Below, in pieces: positions 6,183 to 11,182 of a stretch of DNA of 11,182 nucleotides. The notes under the pieces are model-generated. The model ran no database searches and was not told the origin of the DNA. It saw only the letters and a program-made list of their open reading frames with translations. Within the stretch, counting starts at the first letter, position 1. Each line of letters starts with the position of its first letter. Where the stretch lies: NCBI GenBank assembly GCA_964536415.1, contig CAZHXN010000113.1, positions 1 through 11,182 of the forward strand, in the 5' to 3' direction. Origin of the DNA: Trichothermofontia sp964536415. Lineage in GTDB: Bacteria; Cyanobacteriota; Cyanobacteriia; B231. A program made the position numbers and the translations under genes.

Positions 6183-7700
6183 TTACTGCCTAAGGGGCAT
6201 CTCATAGCCAAACAAATTGGGATCGACTTCCCCCAGCTTTAAATCAGCAAGGCCATATTCGGCCCAACGGCGATCGACCTGGGCCGCCATTGCCGGATCA
6301 GAGACCAGGGGTTCACCCCAGGGGTGGTCCGTTTCGGGGGGAATTTTGGTCGTGGCGTCAATGCCCATGCGACCGCCGAGGCCGATGCGTTCGCTGGCGA
6401 AGTCGAGGGTGTCAAAGGGGGTGTGGGGTAGGATGAAAACATCGCGCACGGGATCGACTTTGGAAGTAATAGCCCAGACCACCTGGCGCGGATCCCGAAT
6501 GTTAATGTCCTTATCGACAACGATGACGAATTTGGTGTAGGTGAACTGGGGCAGGGCGCTCCAGAAGGCCAGGGCGGCGCGACGGGCCTGACCGGGATAA
6601 GCTTTGTCGATCGCGATCACGGCGGCCTTATAGCTCAGGGCCTCCATCGGTAGGAAGAAGTCCACAATTTCCGGCACCTGTTGCCGCAGGATCGGCGTGT
6701 AAATGCGGTTGAGGGCGATCGCCATCATCGCCTCTTCCTTAGGGGGACGACCACTGAAGGTGGTCAGATAAATCGGCTGTTTGCGGTGGGTGAGGCAGTG
6801 GAACCGGATTAGGGGCGAATCTTCAACGCCGCCGTAATAACCCATGTGATCGCCAAAGGGACCGTCGGGCAGCACTTCACCAGGGGTGATCATCCCTTCC
6901 AGGACAAATTCGGAATCGGCGGGCACTTCCAAATCAACGGTTTTACACTTGGCTAGGGTAACCCCGGAACCGCCATACAGACCGGCAAACAGCCATTCGG
7001 ACAGATCGACGGGAATTGGGGTGGCAGCCGCCATCAGGAGCAGGGGATCGACCCCAAGGGCGATCGCTACTTCTAACTTCTGGCCCCGTTCCGCTGCCTT
7101 GCGTAAATGCCGCGCCCCGCCCCGCACCGAGAGCCAATGGACCGTCATCGTGGTTTTCGATTGCAGTTGCAGGCGGTAAACCCCAACATTGGGCGTGCCC
7201 GTTTCGCAGTCCTTGGTAATCACTAGGCCCAGGGTGATGATTTTACCCGCATCGCCGGGATAGGGCCGGATCATCGGAATCTGGTTGAGATCGAGGTCGT
7301 CACCTTTGATCACAACTTGCTGGCAGGGCGGCAGAAAATCCCGTCCCGGTTTAGCCTTGAGAACATCGAAGAGAACCTTACCAAAGTCGATCGCCTGGGC
7401 CAGTTTCTTCGGCGGTTTCGGCTGCTGCAACATCGCCAGCTTTTGTCCCAAAGCCTCCAGTTCTAGGGGGTGTTCCCGGTTCATCGCCCAGCAGATACGC
7501 TCGACGGTCCCCAAGAGGTTGATGGCAACGGGATAGGGGGACCCCTGGACATTTTCAAATAGGAGAGCCGGTCCACCGCCGGTGAGAACACGGTTGGCGA
7601 TTTCAGCAATCTCCAGATCAGGACTGACGGGAGCGGTAATGCGCCGCAGTTGCCCCCGTTGCTCAAGCAGTTGAATGAATCCCCGCAGATCTCTGGCCAT
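6183..7700 (-). CDS. ubiD: UbiD-family decarboxylase (4-hydroxy-3-polyprenylbenzoate decarboxylase)
   Basis: A 505-residue UbiD. It decarboxylates a prenylated 4-hydroxybenzoate using prenylated FMN supplied by UbiX. In cyanobacteria it serves plastoquinone synthesis, with a solanesyl side chain. Seen: NVGVYRLQ with N171 and R176, and TVHW with H188, matching the metal and prFMN site; EFVLEG with E268; and DGPFGDHMGYY with D279 and D284, matching the acidic pair of the Arg-acid-acid catalytic triad by position. The family C-terminal ERIGLGGRMGIDATTK is intact. ATG at 7700 is chosen because family homology begins there (MARDLRGFIQLLEQ). The frame stays open to 7934, but those 78 extra codons match nothing and lie in AT-rich DNA. 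No strong ribosome-binding site is visible. No ubiX is seen in the window. Confidence 0.95.
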   Translation of the reverse strand: MARDLRGFIQLLEQRGQLRRITAPVSPDLEIAEIANRVLTGGGPALLFENVQGSPYPVAINLLGTVERICWAMNREHPLELEALGQKLAMLQQPKPPKKLAQAIDFGKVLFDVLKAKPGRDFLPPCQQVVIKGDDLDLNQIPMIRPYPGDAGKIITLGLVITKDCETGTPNVGVYRLQLQSKTTMTVHWLSVRGGARHLRKAAERGQKLEVAIALGVDPLLLMAAATPIPVDLSEWLFAGLYGGSGVTLAKCKTVDLEVPADSEFVLEGMITPGEVLPDGPFGDHMGYYGGVEDSPLIRFHCLTHRKQPIYLTTFSGRPPKEEAMMAIALNRIYTPILRQQVPEIVDFFLPMEALSYKAAVIAIDKAYPGQARRAALAFWSALPQFTYTKFVIVVDKDINIRDPRQVVWAITSKVDPVRDVFILPHTPFDTLDFASERIGLGGRMGIDATTKIPPETDHPWGEPLVSDPAMAAQVDRRWAEYGLADLKLGEVDPNLFGYEMPLRQ

Positions 7701-8036
7701 AGGTAAAGGTTTGTTAAGTGCCCGTTCTTTATTATGACGGGTCGGCAGCCGTGCGATCATCCGAACATAGGTATCTTTTAAAACATCAATAACAAGATTA
7801 GTGGTAGCTGCAATAGCCCACCTCCAAAGAATAACTCCTTCAGACATGTTATCTGAGGAAAACTTGCTGAGATGCTGACATCTTTGCTGGCACAGAACTC
7901 CTAGCACACCCAATTCTGATTGCGGAAAACTCAAGAATCGCTGACAAACTTCTGGGTGCTACTTCAAGGATTAATCTTGTTTGGAATATGAGAACCTCAT
8001 TCTCTGTCATCCTCAAAAAGCGGTTGTTCTCAGTTC

Positions 8037-8053
8037 TCAAATTGCCTATTTGA
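8037..8053. repeat. Dyad TCAAAT-N5-ATTTGA
   Basis: TCAAAT at 8037-8042 and ATTTGA at 8048-8053 are exact reverse complements with five bases between. It is short and AT-rich, so chance is possible. Confidence 0.3.
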
Positions 8054-8179
8054 ACATAATAAGACTCCCTTCCTATCCTCTTCCCCGTAAGCACAGTCTG
8101 ATTACGGCTGTCCTCTCTCTTCCCTAGCGTGGAAAAAGAATAAATCACAAAGGAAATTCAGCCTTTCCAAAAGATAGAA

Positions 8180-8212
8180 ACTTTTCTCCCCCTTCTCCTT
8201 AAAGAGAAAAGT
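8180..8212 (-). terminator. Nine-base perfect stem with T-rich tail on the minus strand
   Basis: ACTTTTCTC at 8180-8188 pairs with GAGAAAAGT at 8204-8212 across a 15-base loop. Read on the minus strand the stem is followed by TTCTATCTTTT, which gives it some likeness to an intrinsic terminator for a transcript coming from the tRNA-Arg side. The stem is poor in G and C, so it would be weak. Confidence 0.35.
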
Positions 8213-8227
8213 AGAAAATCACTGTCT

Positions 8228-8258
8228 TCATTTGATTACCCAAATGTCATTCAAATGA
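8228..8258. repeat. Eight-base perfect inverted repeat
   Basis: TCATTTGA at 8228-8235 and TCAAATGA at 8251-8258 are exact reverse complements, with 15 bases between, the same spacer length as the dyad at 8180-8212. There is no adjacent gene, and its role is unknown. Confidence 0.4.
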
Positions 8259-8446
8259 TCATATCTCAACAACATTTCCAACCTAACATACTATTTCTTT
8301 CCGAGGTCTAAAAATGCAATATTTTTTATATTATCTAAGTAAATACTAGCAAAGGGTATGGTTGCTGATACCTCTCATTAAGTTTGGATGTTTGCAGGGG
8401 CCTTCCATAGATGCAAATTTCCCCAATGCACCCCTTAGCTGGGTCA

Positions 8447-8466
8447 TGTTCTACATTGTTCTACAT
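8447..8466 (+). repeat. Perfect tandem duplication of TGTTCTACAT
   Basis: Two exact adjacent copies of a ten-base unit at 8447-8456 and 8457-8466. It may be a slippage duplication or a paired protein-binding site. It is about 77 bases beyond the tRNA-Arg 3' end. Confidence 0.7.
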
Positions 8467-8511
8467 AGACAATAGTCAAAATCATCGAACCCGCCATTGA
8501 TCCTAATAAGG

Positions 8512-8538
8512 TGAAACCCTTATGCAGCAAGGCTTTCA
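8512..8538 (-). terminator. Hairpin in the trailer of tRNA-Arg
   Basis: TGAAACCCTT at 8512-8521 and AAGGCTTTCA at 8529-8538 form a ten-position stem with one mismatch around the seven-base loop ATGCAGC. On the minus strand it begins four bases after the tRNA 3' end, where a terminator or processing structure is expected. No T-run follows. The short self-complementary CCTAATAAGG at about 8502-8511 is directly adjacent. Confidence 0.45.
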
Positions 8539-8542
8539 GTAA

Positions 8543-8615
8543 CGGGTGCGGCAGGACTCGAACCTGCGGCTCGCTGCTTAGAAGGCAGCTACTCTGTCCA
8601 CTGAGTTACGCACCC
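8543..8615 (-). tRNA. tRNA-Arg, anticodon UCU
   Basis: A 73-base cloverleaf on the minus strand with every stem paired. The acceptor is GGGTGCG/CGCACCC, the D stem ACTC/GAGT with GG in its loop, the anticodon stem GCTGC/GCAGC with loop CTTCTAA, a five-base variable loop, and the T stem GCAGG/CCTGC with loop TTCGAGT. The anticodon TCT reads AGA (arginine), and the discriminator base is G. CCA is not encoded; the next bases are TTA, so CCA must be added enzymatically. No intron is present. Confidence 0.97.
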
Positions 8616-8659
8616 CCACGCGGCCAAGGACTGAGTTGGCCATAGTTGCCCATAGAATG

Positions 8660-8673
8660 AGCCAATTTTGGCT
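8660..8673. promoter_or_regulatory. Palindrome AGCCAA-TT-TTGGCT upstream of tRNA-Arg
   Basis: A perfect six-base dyad with a two-base centre, 45 bases before the tRNA 5' end. On the minus strand its TTGGCT half could double as a -35-like element, but no good -10 lies at the right distance. A protein-binding site or chance are both possible. Confidence 0.3.
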
Positions 8674-8799
8674 ACTGCGGTCCCCCTACTTTAGTCTCCT
8701 TTGAGGGGAGTGGCTGCTGACGCACCATTGTCTATTCTAGCGATCCAGCTTGAGCCAGGGCAAGGGGCAATCCCCGGTGAGATCAGCTTCTTACCAACG

Positions 8800-8899
8800 G
8801 AGGTGCCGATCGGTTGCTCTAAGGGGTGTCGCTGCTCCCAGGAAAGCCGTCGGGCGGGCGGCTGCGATCCCCACCCCTTTAGGGCGGGGAGTATGTCAA
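8800..8899 (+). mobile_element. IS200/IS605-type right end, possible omega-RNA 3' part (remnant)
   Basis: Seen: AGCCG/CGGCT (8845-8849, 8859-8863) forms a small hairpin. TCCCCACCC (8868-8876) pairs with GGGCGGGGA (8882-8890) around a five-base loop, with a single mismatch. GTATG and then TCAA (8896-8899) follow directly. Known: IS200/IS605 elements end in a subterminal hairpin followed by a tetranucleotide cleavage site, and TCAA is the right-end site of IS608. In full-length elements the same segment is the 3' part of the TnpB guide (omega) RNA. The wording GGGGAGTATGTCAA also matches such ends as I recall them from cyanobacteria. No tnpA or tnpB coding sequence or left end is seen, so this is a remnant or a small non-autonomous copy. 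The left boundary at 8800 is a guess. Confidence 0.5.
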
Positions 8900-9100
8900 A
8901 CTAAAAACCAAATAATGCATCTCCAGGCTGAATAGAGTAGTGTATTGTCAAGCCTAGCTGTCACGGACACGGACAGTGGAGGCAAGGACAATCACCCTGT
9001 CAGCGGCGAACCGTTGTGGGCAGACGGTGTCCTTCCTCGCCGTGTCAGTAGGGGTGCCCTCGCCCTCGCCAAGCCCAGACAGGAATTCATCGGCAGCGCC

Positions 9101-9766
9101 ATGTTTATTCTCAAGCGGCAAGACGTTGAAATCACTTCGGTCCAGCCTCCTAAGCAGGAGCGACCGATCCCGATCTTGAAGTATCAGGGGCAGGTGTTTC
9201 GCCTAGTAAAAGTGTTTCCCGCTAGTCAGGCTGAAGAAGCCAAGGAGGTTTGGCGTAAGTTCACCGATGAGCAAGGCAAGGCATGCGTGTTATTGGAGGA
9301 ACCCGATCGCTACAGCATTTGGGGCCGAGTGCGCCTGGAGCAACTGACGGAAGAGGCTGAGGGGGAGGATGGAACTACCCTGATCACGCAAGCCTGTTTA
9401 CTCCTGCTGCAAGCTGTTTATATTGATATTGAAGATCTACTAGGGGCGCGGCAGGCAGGTGCTTTCCAGAAGGAATTGGGAGATGTCCTCAAGCAGTGGC
9501 GTTTCCCCCAGGCTGATACCCCAAATGCCGTGACCGCCCTGCTGACCACGATCGACCCCCTGGTCCCCGAACAAATGCCCCCCTGGCAAGAGCACCATCA
9601 GAGTAAATTACTCGAAGAGTTGCACCGGATTGCCCGCTCCTATTTCGGTAACGAAAGCTTTACAGAACGGGCGGTTGATACGTTGCAAGATCTGTCTAAG
9701 GCCGATCGTGCCCAATTCGTACAATGGTTAAGTCCTCCCTTGGCGAAACTATGGGCAATTTCCTAG
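9101..9766 (+). CDS. Conserved cyanobacterial hypothetical protein (Npun_F0813-like)
   Basis: A 221-residue soluble protein of unknown function. The N-terminal MFILKRQDVEITSVQPP, the central QACLLLLQAVYIDIEDLLGAR (a hydrophobic helix with an acidic end) and the overall length agree with the family I know as Npun_F0813, restricted to cyanobacteria as far as I recall. There is no signal peptide, membrane span, metal motif or nucleotide-binding loop. The charged C-terminal part (about 160-221) reads as helical. ATG 9101 is chosen because family similarity starts there. A 52-codon in-frame extension back to TTG 8945 is rich in Gly, Pro and Arg and has no recognisable homology. No Shine-Dalgarno precedes ATG 9101. 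The gene ends 198 bases before the membrane-protein gene, so a shared operon is uncertain. Confidence 0.82.
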   Translation: MFILKRQDVEITSVQPPKQERPIPILKYQGQVFRLVKVFPASQAEEAKEVWRKFTDEQGKACVLLEEPDRYSIWGRVRLEQLTEEAEGEDGTTLITQACLLLLQAVYIDIEDLLGARQAGAFQKELGDVLKQWRFPQADTPNAVTALLTTIDPLVPEQMPPWQEHHQSKLLEELHRIARSYFGNESFTERAVDTLQDLSKADRAQFVQWLSPPLAKLWAIS

Positions 9767-9892
9767 ACAATCGGTTGCTCACGATCGTTGCCGTCGCGAT
9801 CGGAATGTCCCGGCCAGAGGACATCCCCCAGGGCCTAGCAGGACCTAAAGTTGTCTCTTTGTTGCAGGGTGCTGTACGTGAATACGGTCATG

Positions 9893-9905
9893 CTCCATGC
9901 TGGAG
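9893..9905 (+). terminator. Tight hairpin CTCCA-TGC-TGGAG
   Basis: Five perfect pairs around a three-base loop, in the gap between the gene ending at 9766 and the one starting at 9965. No T-run follows. It may stop or stabilise the upstream transcript, or be chance. Confidence 0.2.
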
Positions 9906-9964
9906 TAGAGTCGGGCTGAAAACCTAATGTTCCCCCTTGCCAGATACCTGATTCCGGAGTTCCC

Positions 9965-10933
9965 ATGAGTCGCTCTGCCGATAAATCCTCATCCCCCTCG
10001 AAGTCTTTCCTGAGTGTCCAAGTGATTGTTGCGATCGGCATTGCCTGGGCCGTCATCGCCCTCTTATTTTTCCTGCTCTTCAGTACCCCTACCCCCAATG
10101 AAAAGGGCGAACTGGTGCGGGCTGGTTGGTATCAAAGCGGAACCTACTTGTTGGAGCAAGGTGCTTGGCTAGCCGCAGCAATCCTCTGCTTGCGTAATGC
10201 CCGCAGTAGCCAGATTATTAGTGGCCGTAATGTGTGGCTAGCGATTGGGTTAGGCACCCTCTCCTACTTTCTAGGGAATATTCTCTTGGGGATTTGGGAG
10301 TTGAGTCTGGGGCTAGATCCCAATGTCTCACCAGCCGATATTTTCTTTGTTTCAGCCTATATCCTGATCAGTCTGGGCATGGTGCTAGTGGTAACCTCGC
10401 GACGGTTAAACCTGGTGAGTTGGCAGTGGGCGGTGGTGGCGCTCATTGCGGTGGTGGGGGCAGCGATCGCCTGGTTTGTCTCAAAGCCAGTAGGAACCCC
10501 GCCCCCAGAGCCAGCCGCGATCGTGCAAACGGCACCCACGCCCTCTCCCCAGGCAACGCCTCCCCCTGCGGAGGTTCCCCAATCGCCCGCCTGGGCCTTA
10601 GCCCTGGATGAGCAGTTACAGCCCTTAGCTCAACCCCTGGCCCTGTTCTATGTGGTCATGGACGTGGTGCTCCTGATCATTGCGGGTATGTTGCTATTAG
10701 CATTTTGGGGGGGACGCTTTTCCCTGTCTTGGCGGATGATTGCGGCAGCGGCCTTCTCGCTCTATATCGCCGATATTTGGTTTAAATATGCGGCAAATAC
10801 CAATCCCAACTATCAAACGGGCGATTTGCTGGAAGTTTTCTGGATCTTTAGTGCTGTGCTCTTTGCGATCGGGGCAGCCTTAGAACATGATGTTTCGCTC
10901 AAGGCCAGCCGTCGCTCACGCCGCAGGGGATAA
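9965..10933 (+). CDS. Conserved multi-span membrane protein with Pro-rich loop, function unknown
   Basis: A 322-residue integral membrane protein. The hydrophobic segments lie at about 15-39, 59-78, 88-111, 123-143, 152-172, 222-246, 254-275 and 288-305, giving roughly eight spans. Between spans 5 and 6 is a Pro/Ala/Thr-rich loop (about 174-208, with PPPEP, PTPSP and PPPAE), which is low in complexity and probably disordered. Segment 3-4 contains DPNVSPADIFFVSAYILISLG, which recalls the P-x-x-A-D-x-F-F pattern seen in membrane-sensing domains of some GGDEF and kinase proteins, but no output domain follows here. The C-terminus is strongly basic (KASRRSRRRG), suggesting a cytoplasmic end. GGAG at 9956-9959 sits five bases before the ATG. 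No function is assigned. Confidence 0.85.
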   Translation: MSRSADKSSSPSKSFLSVQVIVAIGIAWAVIALLFFLLFSTPTPNEKGELVRAGWYQSGTYLLEQGAWLAAAILCLRNARSSQIISGRNVWLAIGLGTLSYFLGNILLGIWELSLGLDPNVSPADIFFVSAYILISLGMVLVVTSRRLNLVSWQWAVVALIAVVGAAIAWFVSKPVGTPPPEPAAIVQTAPTPSPQATPPPAEVPQSPAWALALDEQLQPLAQPLALFYVVMDVVLLIIAGMLLLAFWGGRFSLSWRMIAAAAFSLYIADIWFKYAANTNPNYQTGDLLEVFWIFSAVLFAIGAALEHDVSLKASRRSRRRG

Positions 10934-10969
10934 TGGTAAGGACGGTTACGGTTGAGGTACACTGGCCTT

Positions 10970-11182
10970 ATGCCTGCACGCAAATTAACGAATTCCGAAA
11001 CCCAACAGATCCCACTCCTGTACCGTCAGAGCGGGGAGACCACAGCGACGTTGGCAGAGCGCTTCAATGTCAGCAACTCAACGATTAGCCGGATTCTCAA
11101 GGAGGCCCTTGATCCGGATGAATATAAGATGCTGTCGCAGCAAAAGCGGGCAGGAGGCAAAAGCAACCGTCGTGTTGCCAGC
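10970..11182 (+). CDS. Helix-turn-helix DNA-binding protein, N-terminal part (cut by window edge)
   Basis: The first 71 codons of an open frame that continues past the window. Seen: a basic N-terminus (MPARKLTNSET) followed by a helix-turn-helix, TATLAERFNVSNSTISRIL, at about residues 25-43. This is the pattern of transposase-like or Homeodomain-like HTHs. A lysine/arginine-rich stretch follows. I recall a conserved cyanobacterial family with the same opening, whose members are often labelled transposase-like but are stable chromosomal genes; the function is unknown. Only 36 bases separate it from the preceding membrane-protein stop, so the two may be co-transcribed. No catalytic transposase region is visible within the window. 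Confidence 0.8.
   Translation, partial: MPARKLTNSETQQIPLLYRQSGETTATLAERFNVSNSTISRILKEALDPDEYKMLSQQKRAGGKSNRRVAS

Larger units (their letters stand above)
7701..8542. other. 842-base AT-rich gene-free stretch
   Basis: From about 7720 to 8540 the DNA is clearly richer in A and T than the flanking genes, with few HIP1-type octamers. The only open frames are short, and their translations show no domain or repeated motif. The stretch contains several perfect dyads (8037-8053, 8180-8212, 8228-8258), a perfect tandem decamer (8447-8466) and a hairpin next to the tRNA (8512-8538). It should hold the ubiD promoter at its left end: CATAAT reads on the minus strand at about 7732-7737, without a convincing -35. 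It may be the decayed remains of acquired DNA or an untranslated RNA; the sequence does not decide. Confidence 0.6.
8616..9100. other. 485-base region without a convincing gene
   Basis: It lies between the start of tRNA-Arg (-) and the conserved gene at 9101 (+), so it should hold both promoters. I could not identify either with confidence. It contains the palindrome at 8660-8673 and an IS200/IS605-like right end around 8868-8899. The short open frames at 8701-8904 and 8750-8935 overlap that element and look like accidental reading of it. From 8945 the frame of the next gene is open, but with only a TTG start. Confidence 0.55.

Noticed and set aside
7701..7934. A 78-residue N-terminal extension of ubiD
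   Set aside because: UbiD homology begins at the ATG at 7700; the extension is AT-rich, without a motif and without a good ribosome-binding site.
7849..8148. A 99-codon minus-strand gene in the AT-rich stretch
   Set aside because: The translation shows no recognisable domain, and the composition matches non-coding DNA around it.
8447..8538. CRISPR repeat fragments near the tRNA
   Set aside because: The tandem decamer is too short and has no spacers, and the hairpin occurs once; nothing suggests an array, and no cas gene is present.
8701..8935. Two overlapping short plus-strand genes upstream of the conserved hypothetical
   Set aside because: Both run through the IS200/IS605-like hairpin and look like accidental reading of structured DNA.
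9724..9927. A 67-codon gene after the conserved hypothetical
   Set aside because: It overlaps the end of the preceding gene by over 40 bases, has no ribosome-binding site and resembles nothing I know.
1..11182. A new multi-gene defence or biosynthetic system
   Set aside because: The genes are mostly housekeeping and in mixed orientations; the unknown proteins do not form an obvious operon beyond the possible pair at 9965-11182.

Overview
The window looks like chromosomal DNA from a cyanobacterium. The evidence is frequent GCGATCGC octamers (HIP1, for example near 1334, 2877, 5508, 6716, 7063 and 10463), cyanobacterial versions of hemC, ndbB and ubiD, and several proteins I know only from cyanobacteria. 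The genus cannot be read from the sequence. Genes are mostly monocistronic or in loose pairs, and the coding regions are moderately GC-rich. One stretch (about 7720-8540) is clearly AT-rich.

Layout from left to right: 74-621 (+) is the remnant of a HepT-like (HEPN) ribonuclease toxin, broken by three small frame changes. 654-1574 (+) is a two-CCG-domain HdrB-like protein. 1824-2792 (+) is hemC (porphobilinogen deaminase). 2873-3328 (+) is a BCP/PrxQ peroxiredoxin. 3410-4243 (-) is a tandem-domain universal stress protein. 4353-4877 (+) is a hotdog-fold acyl-CoA thioesterase. 4976-6178 (+) is a type-2 NAD(P)H dehydrogenase of the NdbB type. 6183-7700 (-) is ubiD. An 842-base gene-free, AT-rich stretch follows. 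8543-8615 (-) is tRNA-Arg(UCU). 8616-9100 has no convincing gene but holds what looks like the right end of an IS200/IS605 element. 9101-9766 (+) is a conserved cyanobacterial hypothetical protein. 9965-10933 (+) is a multi-span membrane protein. 10970 to the window edge (+) is the N-terminus of a helix-turn-helix protein.

The functional themes are housekeeping. They are tetrapyrrole synthesis (hemC), thiol-based peroxide defence (bcp/PrxQ), stress response (USP), and isoprenoid quinone metabolism, with ndbB (phylloquinone) and ubiD (plastoquinone) facing each other tail to tail 4 bases apart. The HdrB-like protein may carry Fe-S or thiol redox chemistry, but no partner gene is visible.

I do not see a complete new multi-gene system. 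The most informative non-routine signals are the decayed HepT-like toxin at the left edge, the IS200/IS605-like end near 8868-8899, a perfect TGTAAA-N7-TTTACA dyad upstream of hemC, and the two conserved but unexplained cyanobacterial proteins on the right.
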